The notes under the pieces were generated by a model. The model was not told where the DNA came from. It made no database searches and was given only the letters and a program-made list of their open reading frames with translations. A DNA stretch of 64,000 nucleotides from NCBI GenBank assembly GCA_963082975.1, contig OY720344.1, positions 7,613,580-7,677,579 on the forward strand, given 5' to 3'. This stretch comes from Labia minor. Its lineage: Eukaryota > Arthropoda > Insecta > Dermaptera > Spongiphoridae. Numbering within the stretch: the stretch's first letter is position 1; every line of letters starts with the position of its first letter. Below are positions 21,468 through 33,915 of this stretch, in pieces. Position numbers and translations under genes: made by a program.

Positions 21468-23384
21468 CTAGGAACGGACAATTTTTGGCCTTCCTCGCTT
21501 ACGTAGAGGAACTACTGGAGTAGAACGCGTGTCGTGGCTTAGACGCAATGCTGATGTATGAGGGGGAACAAGTCCTTGAGTAAATAAATGTTTTTGAGTT
21601 TGTGGTGGCTCCATAACTCCTGGTGGGCCCCGATGGGCTCTCGGAGACCCCACCAGCTGTCTATATCGGACAGCAGGATCTTCTTTGCTGACTTTGGTAC
21701 CGTCCATGGAATCGACGGCCCTTTGCAGCGCATTCAAACAACCGACTGTGTTTATATGATGTTCAGCGTAAGGAGTTGGCTCTCCCCCTGGTTGAAAGAC
21801 AGTTTCATGTTCTTTTAATAAGTGGGCAAGTTTTATGTTCTGCTCTACAGTTAGCTGAATAGTGTTTTCAACAACAGTATTATTTTCATCAGTGGTGCAG
21901 AGATTTTCTCGAATAAATTTGTATTTTCTCTTAGGATAATTATGAAAATACCAGCGATTGTTTCGCATATCTAATACTAAACCTGCTTTTCTGAGGAAGT
22001 CAAGACCTAATAGTGATCTGTTTCCACTAACATTGGGTAGGAATATCATTTCTATATGTATTATTTGATTTTTGATTTTTACAGGAACTGTAGCTAATAA
22101 CACGGAATGTATACGCTTTTTCCCGTCAGCTAGAGTTAAGGAAAGTTTTTCTACTTTAAAATGTTCTCCTCGTTGTCTTAAATAGCTGAGAAGACGCTGA
22201 CCGCCAATAGAGCGAGTGGCCCCGCTGTCAACGCAAATAGAACCAGAAGCTTCATAGATGGAGGCTTCTATTAGAGCGAGTTTAGTATCTCTATCTGTAG
22301 TAACGTCACACTGTAAGGCTTGTGCGTTGGTAATTTCCTGCTTTGGATTGCAAGTTGGACACCTTGGTTTGGTGACACCTGGAGTTCCGCAGCCGTAGCA
22401 ACGAAGTGTTGAAGAGTCAGTCTCTTCTTTTTGTTTTTCACGAGGTTGTGAGTTTCTAAAGGGTTTCCGATCATAATATTTCGATTTAGGGGGTTCGATA
22501 GATTTATTTGAAGGGATTGTTTTTGAAAATGGGGCCCTTAAGTTATCATAGGAGTCGAATTTTTCTGCGAGATCGAGGGGATCTACCAATGTTTCCCAAG
22601 AGTCGAGGAAGTGATCTTTGCATTCGGATGAACACTTTCTCTTCATTTGATCAGCTAGGATCAAATTTTTAAGTTGATCAAAATTTTCAATTTTTAGATC
22701 GGATAGCCAGGCTTCTAGATAACCGCGTAGATTGAAGTAAAAATCTTTCCAAGTGTTTTCCGATGTCTTCTTGGAGGTGGAGAAAAGTTTTCTTATTTTA
22801 TCCGTAGTTAATTTAAATCGGTGAAGTAGGAGCTTCTTAATATGTTGATAGTCTTGGGCGACTTCATTTGGTTCTCTAATTATTAGAGTAGTAATATCTG
22901 TGGGTAAGACCGAAATAAGATAAGTGACCCATGCATCCTCAGATATGCCAAGAAAATTCATTTGTCTTTCGAAAAGACGCAGATACGTATTAATATCGTC
23001 ATCGTTAATTTTAAATAGAGGTAAGAATTTCAATATATCTACTTTCGGTTGAAGTGGGGTTGGTGATTCTACCTGGTTCACTACGGTTTGAATTCGGAGT
23101 TTCTCTAGTTCAAATTGTCTTTCCTTCTCCTTTTCTTCTCTTTCATCTTTCTCCCTTTCCCTCTCTCTTTCTTCTTTCTCCCTTTCCCTCTCTCTTTCTT
23201 CTTTTTCCTTCCTATCCTCTATGATGGTCATAAGTAATTCCCGTGTAAGGTCTTCATCATAATCAGGCAATGACGTGATGTCATTTTTTATATCGATCCT
23301 ACGAGAATCTAAATTCATAACTATTCCTAATTCCTGTGCTAAAAGGATAAGATCCTCCTTTTTCCCTTTGCCGAAAAATGACAT
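21468..23384 (-). pseudogene. gag-protease frame of the Ty3/gypsy element
   Basis: The frame begins MSFFGKGKKE. Residues about 55-97 form a charged coiled-coil stretch (KEEREREREK). About 115-290 is a gag capsid-like helical domain with PLFKINDDDINTYLRLFERQ and ILADQMKRKC. A zinc knuckle of the type CYGCGTPGVTKPRCPTC lies at 329-345. The aspartic protease follows, with active-site VDSGAT near 385-390 and the flap-distal LLGLDF near 458-463. Gag and protease share one frame, as in several Ty3/gypsy lineages. The reading frame continues past the protease without a recognisable polymerase. I treat it as part of a broken, recently inserted element and not as a host gene. Confidence 0.9.
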
Positions 23385-23974
23385 TTTTAATAGGATAATT
23401 AAATTTAATGTTAACCAAAGAGAAAAAAAAAATAATTAATTAATCAAAATTAAAAGTTATTTAGTCGCGTACAATTGAATTATACAATGTTTAATTATAA
23501 AATAAGATAATTGTAATATAATTTAAAATATGTAAAAAGTATTTAAATATTTGAAAATATAGTGATATTTTATCAATTTTATTAATTCATTAATTTAAAT
23601 ATAATGTAGTAGAATAAAATTTAAAAATTAAAAAAAAATTACAAATTAAACATATAAATTAATTAATTATAACTAATAATAATATTAATATATTCAAACT
23701 ATTTTTATTGAATTAGAATTAAATAGATAAATATTCTATTTGTTAGATAAATGTGAAAATTAAAAATAAAAAAAATAATTAACAAGTGTTAAATATATTA
23801 TTATAATAGACAAGGAGATATGATTTATTTAAATTTAAAGTATAAAAGTAAAAGTTTTAAATTTCTATTTTATTAATTAAATATTAAATTGTACTATAAG
23901 TCCGTTGAGATGAAAAAAATGATGATACTGCTCACCAAAGATGAATAATGTACTTTTCTCAGGAGCCGTGGTGT
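23385..23974 (-). other. Untranslated leader of the LTR element
   Basis: About 590 bp of very AT-rich sequence between the primer-binding region and the gag start. Apart from homopolymer and AATTAA runs I see nothing in it. Confidence 0.7.
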
Positions 23975-24005
23975 ACTAATCGGGCCCCACGTTGGGCTGC
24001 CACTT
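23975..24005 (-). other. tRNA-Lys primer-binding-site-like sequence
   Basis: On the minus strand TGGCAGCCCAACGTGGGGC follows the 5' LTR after a short AAG. It is complementary to the 3' end of an insect-type tRNA-Lys (..CCCCACGTTGGGCGCCA) with one additional base. Lysine tRNA is a known primer for gypsy-type elements. Confidence 0.7.
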
Positions 24006-24849
24006 TGTAAGGAGGACCGTTTCAAGTTGGGGTCACTTTGTAGACGATCCTCTTACGTTGGGTGCCAATTTATAAGGGGATCTAATTATTGGGCACTTGT
24101 AATGACCCACGATGACCGCGAATTGTTAATTATGTTAAGTTAATGATGGGCGCCAACTTTGGATATCCCAAAGTATAAAATAGTGTTGAAAAATTAAGGG
24201 AAAAGGGAAAACACAATAATAATGTTCACATTAATTTACTTTAATTAAATAGATAATAAAATTAACAAATTAAATATACAAATTTTAAATAGAAAAAAAT
24301 AAGAAAATGTAATTCACTATTGTCACTGGAATTAGCAGAAATAATTATCAGAGGGTGTGATGAAAAGGATTATACACAAATAAGTATAGGTTATATCAGG
24401 ATGATATCACTTGTTCGACTGTATCACAGGGTGTGATAAAAATGATTATATACAAAATAATTATATCACGGGACGTGATAAATACCAGGTCATATCGGGA
24501 TGATATCACTAGTTAAACTGTATCACAGGGTGTGATGATAAAAATGATTATATACAAAATAATTATATCACGGGACGTGATAAATACAGGTCATATCAGG
24601 ATGATATCACTTGTTCCACTGTCCATTCTCAACTGTCTAAAAATATTAAAACTTGGAGGGATGGTTCCTCCCCTTATGTGAAATATAATATCTATATATA
24701 TATTACATTTTAAGAATAATGCGACCAAATAACTTTGTTAATAAAAAAAAAAGGGAATAGAAAAACAAAATAAACTAAAAAATAGATAAACAAAATAAAA
24801 TGTATAATAAAAAAAAATAACTAAGAATATAAATACTTTGTCCGTTACA
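24006..24849 (-). repeat. 5' LTR of the Ty3/gypsy element
   Basis: Identical in length to the left LTR and nearly identical in sequence. The few differences fall within about 110 bp of its internal edge. It carries the same tandem dyad array. The flank to the right is an (ATT)n run. Confidence 0.93.
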
Positions 24850-24885
24850 AATATTATTATTATTATTATTATTATTATTATCTAT
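24850..24885. repeat. (ATT)n microsatellite
   Basis: Trinucleotide run directly abutting the LTR element. Confidence 0.9.
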
Positions 24886-25895
24886 TCCTTTTATTTGTTT
24901 TTTATTGAAATTTTTATTTTTTTTTTTTTATTTTTATTAATAATCCAATTTATTAAATTATATAATTAATTAAATTCAATTAATTTATAATTAATTGCTA
25001 CAAATATATATATATATATATATAATATTAAATTAATACGCACACATACACATTTTGTTCTCCCTCTTTTGAATTTCTTTCTTTATTTTTCTTGTTTTTT
25101 TTATTTTTTTTATTTAACTCATTCGTCTTACTCACCCAACAGCCTATTATTATTATTATTTTTCATAAATATTTTTTTTTTTTTGAGTGATTGGTAAATA
25201 TTATTAATTCGTTAAATAAATATGTCAAACCAGGAAAAAATTTTTTAAAAAAAAAGAGTGCGAATGGCGAAAGGACATATCTATATACGAGTATATGTAT
25301 ATTCTTGAAAACAATAAGAAAAAAATTATTAGGAAGTGATGTATTTAGTATATAAACATATATCTAGTATTATATATATATATATATATTTGTGTAGGTA
25401 AGCATCAAACCGTGTCAGCAACGTTAGACAAAACAAATATCTAACCAAAAACTTTATGGAAAGCAAACATAAAATATAGCTTTAAATCGATTTAGTAAAA
25501 TACAAGCGTTCAATTTGTTTTTGTCCCTATATTGTAAGTCTATCAAAAAAAAAAAATCAATCATTTTCTATAATATTCTTTTACTTTGTTTTTTTTTTTG
25601 TTTATATATATATTGATTAATACACATTTTTTTTTAATTTCATTTTTAGAAGTAGTAGTTGAGTAGTAAATAGTCCGATTGTAGTAAAAAAATTTTTGTT
25701 GTTTCTGTTTCGTTACTAAATTGTATTTTTTTTTTTTTCATTTTCCTTTCTACATATTAATTTCTGATTTCTAATTCCTTTTATCTGATGAATTTTCAAT
25801 ACAATATTTATGTTAATTTGTTTTTTATAGTAAGTATAAAAAAATTTATTTTATAAATAATTTGAAAGTACTAATGCTAGCATATAATTCAAATT
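24886..25895. other. AT-rich stretch, no recognisable gene
   Basis: Homopolymer T and A runs, (TA)n near 25,007-25,023 and 25,371-25,390, and one slightly more complex segment at 25,400-25,530 (AAGCATCAAACCGTGTCAGC). No repeat match or coding signal. Confidence 0.5.
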
Positions 25896-25979
25896 TAGGT
25901 AAAATGATGAAATAATATGATTTGTGATATTTCTCTCGGTCTTTTGAGAATAGACAAGATTTTAAATAAAATCCATTCT

Positions 25980-26460
25980 GATACCCCGAAAATCATGCAT
26001 TTTCGATTGAGCTCATCGTGTGATTTGATCCAACCAACTAGAGAGGGCTGGTGGGGGTGAGAGTGGCTGAATGGATGCTCTTTGAAGTGGAGTTGAACGT
26101 ATTTCCGATCCTTTCTACTTTTGGCCTCATATCTCAGAGCGACGTATACATGCATCACACAAGTAGATCCAAAGCTATAGTACCAAGATGAAGGGAGTAG
26201 AAGATCCTCTCTCTCTCTCTCTCTCTCTCTTACTCTTTCGCATGCATGCACACACACACTCACACACACACACACACACGACCCCTTTTCTGAACATTCT
26301 CGTAGGGAAAGCCTCTTATCTATCTCCTCAGCCTACATCCAGGCTACACGGATCCTCGGATAACGCTGATAAGTAGTTGGAAGTGAGGTTGATGGTAGAA
26401 CCGTGGGGGTGTTTTTAAAGGGGGAAGGGTGCAGGGGGGTGGGAGAAAAAAAAATCGAAG
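25980..26460. other. GC-richer unique island with (TC)n and (CA)n
   Basis: CATTTTCGATTGAGCTCATC, CCAACTAGAGAGGGCTGGTG, CATATCTCAGAGCGACGTAT, a TC run (26,201-26,230), a CA run (26,247-26,279), then CTACATCCAGGCTACACGGA. A minus-strand frame of 126 codons spans it but is partly encoded by the simple repeats and lacks a known domain. Possibly a conserved non-coding region or an exon that I cannot recognise. Confidence 0.3.
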
Positions 26461-26849
26461 CAAATTTTGTCACAAAGAAAGAGAGGAGCGATAAGTGAAA
26501 AGAAAAAATAAATTATTCCTAATTATTGTGTATACATTAGTACATTTAGTACATTATACATTAGTAATCTCAATTAGATTAGCCTTTATTTATTCTCTCT
26601 CTCTCGCCCCTTCTCAATCCATCACTTTGTCTATAAGATGTTTTTCCTCGTCAATTATAATCATATAATTGAAATAAAAATAGACTACAAAAACAATGAT
26701 AAAATTATAATATCGATTATCACAGTATAATCGCGTAAAATAGATAAACTAACAAATTTGAATTGAAAAATCGTAATTATTTCAATGATATCTTTTAGAA
26801 TTACCCGATTTTGATTCTAATCATATTTAATAATTCTAATATGTCAATT

Positions 26850-27465
26850 TTTACCGACCGACGATAGTAAGGGAGGTAATGTTTTCACACCAAATTTCAC
26901 ATGTGGAGATTTTTACATCTCTCCACGAATCATGCATTTTCTTAACGGAAAAAAGTATTTTTAGCATCATGTCTGTCCGTCTGTCCGTCTGTCTGTGTGT
27001 CCGTATAGATGTGTACAGCTTGAACGGCTCAACGGATTTTGATGAATTTTGATATATTTACTTAATGCATCAGTAGGATGAATTGATTAACTTTTGGTGC
27101 AAATCCGGAAACCGTAAGTGATAGTATTAGCGATCGACGATAGGAAGGGAAGGGTTATTTTCACACCAAATTTCACATGAGGAGATTTTTTACATATCAC
27201 CACGAATCATGCACTTTGTATTGGTTTTATCCTCATCTTTATTAGTTTTTTTTTAATTTAAAATTATATGACGTCATCCAACCATTCATGATGTCACAGC
27301 CTGGTCTTACATATATATTATGAATAAAATAAAATTAAAAATATCCATATCTGTTTTTTATTACATTGATAGATATCTTAAAATTATTTGAAATTGTTTC
27401 AGTAGCTGGAAATTAATTTACTTCAAACCGTCGGTCTGTTCGGACCTGGCCACAGGTCAACTGAT
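26850..27465 (+). mobile_element. Family B Helentron/HINE-like element, complete-ended copy (B4)
   Basis: Left tip ACCGACCGACGATAG; right end ACCGTCGGTCTGTTCGG followed by the palindrome GACCTGGCCACAGGTC. The interior is colinear with B2 in opposite orientation: GTCTGTCCGTCTGTCCGTCT, TTGAACGGCTCAACGGATTT, TGACGTCA (27,269) with a one-mismatch partner TGATGTCA (27,289) and CACAGCCTGGTC. The two copies differ by small indels and substitutions. Confidence 0.75.
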
Positions 27466-29290
27466 TTTTCTTTTTGTTTTTGTTTCTTTTTTATGATAAC
27501 ATAAATGCTTTTTTTTATAAATTCAATCAAATAGTAATATTTTATATATATTGTATATTAGATATCTTAATTATTTCAAAAGTAAAATTATTACTAATCA
27601 TTTCTCATAACAGTAAGTAACTAAATAGTTATTAAATCTCTGTTAAAATGAATGGTTACAAATTTCAAGAAATTTATTTTTGACATTTCAATATTGGTGT
27701 CCATCTTAGTATCAAGTCAATTAATTCGTGTTGATATATCCTAATTAAAGTTGATAGTGTTTTAATAATACCAATATTTAATTAATACCTTTCAATCATC
27801 CGAAAAATCCCTTTAAAATCCACAATCTCAAAATTCGCTTCTAACTCTCTTGAAAATAGCGGCAAAAAAGGTGACGAAATGTCTACAATCAAATCTCACA
27901 ATACATAAAGCCAACCCGGAAGAAAAAGTCATATATATAGTTATTGTATATATATAAATTATGTGCATTAGAAGCTTTTTCTTTAATTATTATAAATTTT
28001 ATTATTATTATTATTATTATATTGATTGATTGATACTTTGAATACACATATAGCATAATTTTTATTTTATTAAGGTTTAAACATTTTATTTTATTATAAT
28101 TAATAAATTAATAAAAATAACTTTTTAATATATACGATTTTTAATAAAAAAATGCCATAAAAAATAGAAAATAAAATATTTATTAAACCTTGAATATTAT
28201 CCTTTATATATGCCCAACAAAAAAAGCCTGGGCGCTTATGAACATAGATAGTAGTAGGTAAAGAATTTAATAGTATTTTAAATTTTATCTTTTGTTTATA
28301 TTTTTTTTTTTAATATTTTATTGTTACTTGACAGATGTAAAACATTCCACAATTAAAATTAAACTACTATTTAAATTTGTTATTCTCGAACATATTTTAG
28401 ATTCTTAGCGAAGTTTCTAGGCCTTTTTTAGATGACATTGATTATGCAAGTGGCTTATTAAGCCATCGGCATACTGCCGTGCATTATGTTTCACTGTGAG
28501 TTCTTTACGAAATCACAGAACTCAAGCACATTGGATAGAAAATGTTTAAAAAATATAAAATCTAAAAAAATTGTAAATATAAATATAAATATAACATCAA
28601 TCATTTAAATTCACAAATTTTAAAAAACCGTATTTTTTAAAAAATTCAAAATATTTCTTTTTGATTATTGTAGTGTCATCGACTTTCAATATACGTTTGA
28701 AATTTGAGCAAAATCGCTCAACTACAACTACAAATTATTAACATTACAGACATAAAGAAAAGTAAAATTAATACAAAGCGTATAAAAAAATTGTTCATCA
28801 ACCCAACAGCAGGTACAGGATGCAGTTTGCTAAACATTTCGGAATTTTTTATATTTATTTTTAATAATTATAATAATTTTGTACTGATATAAGTAGTTTT
28901 CTTTGTTCTTTTAAATGTATTAATTCAACTATTTATATAGAAGTTTAATAATATTTTAATATGATTTTTATAATTTCTATATTTAAATATTTTTTTTTAA
29001 TCTATAATTACAAAATATATTATATAACAGGAGCTAAGTAAATTTTTCTTTTATAAATTAAATCTATAATAATAATTCATTTGATCCAAAAATTGAATCC
29101 ATTCTCTTTAATAATTAAATTAAAATTGTGAAGAAATGTTTTTCTACATTATTTTATTATAAAACGATTAATAAATGAACACATATGATAATTACTATAA
29201 TAATAATAATACACTTATTTTTCTGTTTTGTATTTTAATACATCTATTGAATTATCAGATTAACCTTCAACATGATAATAAATAAATGTT
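27466..29290. other. AT-rich region with few features
   Basis: It includes an (ATT)n run near 28,000-28,020, AGGTGACGAAATGTCTACAA at about 27,870 and, at 28,425-28,530, a more complex segment (GCCATCGGCATACTGCCGTG, TTTCACTGTGAGTTCTTTAC). AAAGCCTGGGCGCTTATGA (28,224) and an inverted AGCGAAGTTTCTAGGCCTTT (28,409) may be eroded terminal repeats of a roughly 210-bp element. No gene is seen. Confidence 0.35.
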
Positions 29291-29395
29291 TTTAATATCT
29301 CGTTACTTTATTATTATTAATATTATTATTATTATTATTAGTATATATAGATAGAATTGAATAAATTGTGTAGTGTGAGTGGAAGAAGACAAAGT

Positions 29396-29470
29396 GATGA
29401 GATTGATGATGATGATGATGATGATGATAATGATGATAATGAAAAAGCTGGTGGTGGTGAGTGTGTGTGT
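29396..29470. repeat. (GAT)n and GT-rich simple repeats
   Basis: A GAT run with ATA interruptions followed by GGTGGTGGTG and GTGTGTGTGT. Confidence 0.85.
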
Positions 29471-29780
29471 CTGCCACTCTATGATATTTACTTTTCAATC
29501 AGTGTTTAGCTTCGTTGTGATTGTTACCTTACGTGAATGTAATATAAGCAAATCGTCAAACCGTAATGTCACCGTTGACGAGGAGTGTTTTGTGTGTGGG
29601 AGGAAGAGGTAGAGAAGAGGTGGTGAATATGTGTTTGAGGGTGGTTGGTGGTGGTTGTAGATGGGAGGTGGTATTAGATATCGGTCTCTAAAACGATAAG
29701 ACATTTCACATCCCGAAAGATAACCCTGGATACACACACCATCATCGTGTACGTTAACCTGCCTTTCCAATCATACACTA
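29471..29780. other. Complex unique segment
   Basis: CTTCGTTGTGATTGTTACCT, AAACCGTAATGTCACCGTTG, GGTATTAGATATCGGTCTCT and ACACACCATCATCGTGTACG are non-repetitive. Frames of 61-91 codons run on both strands without known domains. No repeat match in the window. Confidence 0.25.
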
Positions 29781-29854
29781 CCAAACAATCTTTTGCCTTT
29801 TTATGTTCACTTTTAATATAATATCTAAACGATAACAACATTATCTTTAGAGAG

Positions 29855-29893
<39 letters not shown>

Positions 29894-30015
29894 TAATAGA
29901 GATTATTTTTTTTTCTTTTCAAATAGATATAATTAAATTTGAATTTATTGAGAATATTTTATATGAAATTATTATATAGATTATAAATTGTATATATAAT
30001 TGTTTTTGTTTTTTT

Positions 30016-30634
30016 ACTATCTAGCCAGAGATAGTATTGCAATCACAAAAATTTTCGATGTCGAGATTTTGATGTTTTTATACGTTTTGAAGGTTCCTGA
30101 ATCATTTTCACTAAGGTTGAGAAAAATGTCTCTCTGTGTGTGTGTGTGTGTGTGTATGCATGTTTGTATGTAGACAAGATTACGCAAAAACGGTTTGAGC
30201 TAGAATCATGAAATTTGGTATACGGGTATTATTCAAAATTCGTAGTTTTCTATCAACTTTTGAGAAGTGTAGCTCATTTGAAAGAGGGTCTCATTCATTA
30301 CGTACCACGTTTTCATTTTTTTCTTCTAAAGTGTCCGTAAAAATAAAAATATATGTTTGATAGTTTTTCACATGATTAAAAATTGTATAAAACTACTATT
30401 TATAGAATTTCAGCTTGATTGAATTTATAACTATATTTTATAACACTACATATCTCACGCGCCAACAAGTGACGTGGTGCCATCAACAAAGAGCCAAACA
30501 TGCGCTGCTTTAATAAATATCATTTATTCATTTTAATTTATAATTTATAATTAATTAAATTTAATTTAAATATAATATATTATGTTATTTAATCCAATTC
30601 AAATTTGCGAGTTAGTCGAGTGGAGACACTCCAG
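30016..30634 (+). mobile_element. Family A Helentron/HINE-like element, complete-ended copy (A3)
   Basis: The left tip ACTATCTAGCCAGAGATAGT keeps the hairpin with one change. A long GT run follows AAAAATGTCTCT. The right end has GCGAGTTAGTCGAG and GTGGAGACACTCCAG. The core blocks match A2 (ATCATGAAATTTGGTA, GTAGCTCATTTGAAAGAGGG, GCGCCAACAAGTGACGTGG). Copies A2 and A3 differ by the expected scatter of substitutions plus short indels. Confidence 0.75.
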
Positions 30635-31079
30635 TTTATTTTTTTTTAAATACTTTTTTAAATTAAAAATTTGAACTGTTTGTATGTGTACATTAATAAT
30701 AAAATTTTATTTTTAATTTACTAAAGCAATTAATTTGAATAAAATTAATTCGATTTTATATTTATTTTTTGTTGCTAATAAAGAAAATGATTTTATTTTA
30801 TTCATTCAATGATAAAATATTAATCCACTATTTTAATGATTAATTTATAGAATAAAAAAAAAATTATTATTTACTTTCTTATAAATATTTGATCTTATAT
30901 TTTATATATACTTGAACGTATATTTATATTGAAATGAATTTTGATCCAAATAACTTTTCATATTATCATATAATATATCATTCTGGCATATTAAATTTTT
31001 TCCTTGAATTCCATATAGATCATATATATATATATATAATGTTCGTATATTGTATCGAGTGTAATATTTATATTTAAAA

Positions 31080-31335
31080 GCATTCAGCCGGTAGGGCGGA
31101 TAGAGTGGTGGGGGATGGAGGTAGTGTATGTGTGTATTGAGTGTGTGTCGGCGAAGATGACGAATGCCTCCCGTTGGATGACGTTCGCTCAACTCGGGCA
31201 GAGATAAAGCGTTCTTCCTCTTTTTTCCAACTCACACCATCATCCAACCCTCCCAAGTTTCACCCTCAATCTCCCACCTCACCCACCTCCTCGCCCTCAC
31301 GCTTTCCTTCTTTCTTCCAGCGATTTCAAATAACC
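31080..31335. other. GC-richer unique island, pyrimidine-rich
   Basis: AGCCGGTAGGGCGGATAGAG, GTCGGCGAAGATGACGAATG, CGTTGGATGACGTTCGCTCA, then CCTCACCCACCTCCTCGCCC. A 101-codon plus frame starts in it (MCVGEDDECLPLDDVRSTRA) but turns into Ser/Pro simple sequence. It could be a short exon followed by a pyrimidine tract; there is no homology to support that. Confidence 0.3.
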
Positions 31336-31632
31336 CAAACTACTTTACTAAATCGAAATTTGAGAATAAGCACACACGTCAGTCATCCTCACAAGAAGAA
31401 AATGTATATTAACATATATATATATATAAATTCTTATTTGGATTAATAATAACATTGCCACGTTAAATTTCAATTTATATCTCTTCATTCTATGTAGTAT
31501 AGTAAATATATAATATATTATATTTTTCTATTTATTATATTTTTATAGAAATCTAATAATAAATTAAACAATAATTTCATTTTTTGATAATATTATAATT
31601 TATTTAAAAATATTAAATTTAATTGTATAGGG

Positions 31633-32699
31633 CACGGATGACGAACCGTTTTCAATGTCCGTGCCACAAAATTATAAAAAATCTCTTTGAAGTAACTAAC
31701 ATGCCACAAAATTGTCATTTTTTTTTCTCTAGCTTGAATATCTAATCGAATATTTTTGTATAACTTCTAACTAACCTATATAAAAGTGTTATAATTTTAA
31801 ATATTAAATTTTATTCCAAAAAAATAAAATGATTATTAAAAAATTTGTAATTTATTTTTGGTAAAAATATATCTTTCCTAAATTTTTTTTTTATTTTTAT
31901 TGAATGGAAATTCTTTAATTGATTTTAGTTTGTGTAGTTTTTAGTTGTAGATAATGACAAAAAAGCAAAATTTATATTTGATACCGTGGACCACTTACAT
32001 TTTCTTGTTTTGACTTCCTATTTTAAATTCTAGAAAAAGATTGCGATTCTGGCACTATTCTCCAACCGTCCTATGCGTAAAGTAAATAAATATAAATTAT
32101 TGATATCAATTTTATAAAATTAATTTTTCTTTTTTTTTTTTTAATAAATATTGATAAAATTTACAGCATATATTAAAATAAGAGCATATAAGAATATTCT
32201 GATATTCTGGTGTATTTCATCGCCCCAGTCAATTTTGAGTTTATAACTTCACAATTTCCCAGACAAACAGACAAATAAAATGACAGACACGAAAAATACT
32301 AAAGTCATATTTGGGTTCCCCAGGTCATGAAGAGTAAAGATTTGCAAAAAATTTTAAATCCTGAACAATGCTATTTGTACAGTAACAACACGCAATGACA
32401 TAATAGAAGTCCAAACGGTATACACTGGGTCAATCTATCATGAATGTTGTTATACTGCGAGGGAATTCAAGCGATATTTCAGCTTAATAAAATTTATAAT
32501 TTGCCGGTTTAATCTATTAAAATAGATAAATTAATATTAAGTACTTCAAATTTCATAAATTTTAATTTTAATGTGATTTATTCATTTTTAATTTATTTCT
32601 ATTGTATAAAGTTATAATTATTATAATTATTAAAAAAATAATTTTGTCTTTATGCGTGTCATGAAATTTTTCAAACGTGCCATAGGTTCGCCATCCCTG
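31633..32699. mobile_element. hAT-type element, family F, complete ends (F2)
   Basis: Ends: CACGGATGACGAACC and, inverted, CAGGGATGGCGAACC. Both sides are flanked by a perfect 8-bp GTATAGGG (31,625-31,632 and 32,700-32,707). Subterminal GTGCCACAAAATTATAAAAA and TGCCATAGG blocks are inverted-repeat-like. The element is 1067 bp. No transposase frame survives, although the middle (about 32,030-32,080 and 32,330-32,470) is less AT-rich. F1 at 8.1-9.3 kb is a second, older copy. Confidence 0.88.
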
Positions 32700-32707
32700 G
32701 TATAGGG

Positions 32708-33540
32708 GATTATTATTTTTAATTAATTACTTATTATATAATAATATATGGTATATAATATATTATATAATACATGGTAATTCAATAATTTCTTTTATTA
32801 AATAAAGATTAAGGAAGAGAAAGGGCCGAGAAGAGGGAGATGGAAAAAAGTAAATGAAAAAAAGAGGCCAAATAATTTCAGGTAAAGTGGTTTAAAAAAA
32901 ATTTGATCTCGTAATTTTCTTAAATTATATAATTCAACTTTTATTTTCTTTAATGATTTCATTTTTTTTTTATTATATATTTATTTTTAGATGAAAGTAT
33001 ATATAATATATCACAATTGTATAAAAATAATTTAATTTAAAATGGTTTATCACATTAATTAACATTAACGTTTATAACGTAGTTATAACCAAAGAAAATG
33101 GACGAATATATTAAGAAAATATTAAATCAAATTATAAAAATGAATGGTTTGAATAAATGAAAATAATAACTGCTTGATAAGACGTCTATAAATTTATTAT
33201 ATACCAGTAGTGGTATAAATGATTGTTTTTTTATTTTCTTTCATTTTTATTCACAAATTTAATAGACAAAGCAAAAATTTTCCATTTAATTTCATATTCG
33301 ATACAATTTGTTTATTTATTTTAATAATTAATAATTTATTTTTTAGAATTTTATTTCATTATAATAGATATTTTAGTAAATTCTAAATTTTGGTATATTG
33401 TATATAAAGGTTACAATACTTTTATAAGGTATTTACATATAAAATAAAATTTATAAATATATATATAAAGTTTATTTATTTATTTATTTTCATTTCCAAT
33501 TTCTATTTATATTATACTTATATATAATATTGAGGAGAAG
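32708..33540. other. AT-rich stretch, no recognisable feature
   Basis: TA-rich sequence with a short purine-rich segment near 32,810-32,880 (AAGGAAGAGAAAGGGCCGAG). Nothing codes or repeats clearly. Confidence 0.5.
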
Positions 33541-33915
33541 AATAGAGCAAAAATTCTCCCCGTTGGTTGGCTTGAACTTACTTTACTAAGAGGGGTACTA
33601 ACCCCTCACGATTGGAGTTTTTTTTTTTTTTTTTTTTCCAGGATCATACGAAGCAAGGAGAACGAAGGTTGATCAATACTTTCCGAGTCGAGTCTCGATC
33701 GGAAAAGTGAAAAATTAACCGGATCCAAAAAATGGCAGTTTGTGTCTGAACTTGTCGATTGCGACACGTGGAATGCATTCCATATCAAAGGGGCCAAAGG
33801 GATTTCGTTTGCCATATACAAATTTCTCTCTATGTCATTGGCTCTTTTCTCGTTCCAAACTGATTCACCTTGACTATAATCCACCCACACGTTTTCTTTT
33901 TTTTTCGTTTCTTCC
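33540..33915. other. GC-richer unique island with minus-strand 94-codon frame
   Basis: The minus-strand frame (33,890-33,606) has non-simple sequence (MWVDYSQGESVWNEKRANDI, SQSTSSDTNCHFLDP) and ends in a poly-Lys by-product of a T-run. AAG|GTGAAT at its start would be a usable splice donor. The plus strand has GTCGATTGCGACACGTGGAA, with an E-box CACGTG. No family is recognised. It may be an exon, or conserved non-coding DNA. Confidence 0.3.

Larger units (their letters stand above)
20549..24849 (-). mobile_element. Ty3/gypsy-type LTR retrotransposon, broken, young
   Basis: Two 844-bp direct LTRs flank an internal region of about 2.6 kb on the minus strand. Parts seen: 5' LTR (right), a primer-binding-site-like stretch complementary to a tRNA-Lys 3' end, an AT-rich leader, a gag-protease frame, a purine-rich tract (21,424-21,435), and 3' LTR (left). 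Reverse transcriptase, RNase H and integrase were not found, so the element is non-autonomous, with one major loss. By eye the LTRs differ at about four positions, all near one end, so the insertion is recent. No clean target duplication was found next to the LTR tips; a possible AAATAT pair exists if the left edge lies at 20,541. Confidence 0.9.

Noticed and set aside
21588-21818. 76-codon plus-strand frame across the LTR element
   Set aside because: It is the antisense shadow of the minus-strand gag-protease frame.
25895-26275. 126-codon minus-strand frame
   Set aside because: Its start is encoded by CA and TC microsatellites and the rest shows no known domain. Kept only as part of a unique island.
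28224-28430. MITE with inverted GCCTGGGCGCTTATGA / GCCTAGAAACTTCGCT ends
   Set aside because: The inverted match is too weak and no target duplication is visible; mentioned only in the region entry.
33606-33890. Complete small gene on the minus strand
   Set aside because: The frame ends in poly-Lys from a T-run, has no family match and no evident promoter or polyadenylation signals. Kept as an unexplained island.
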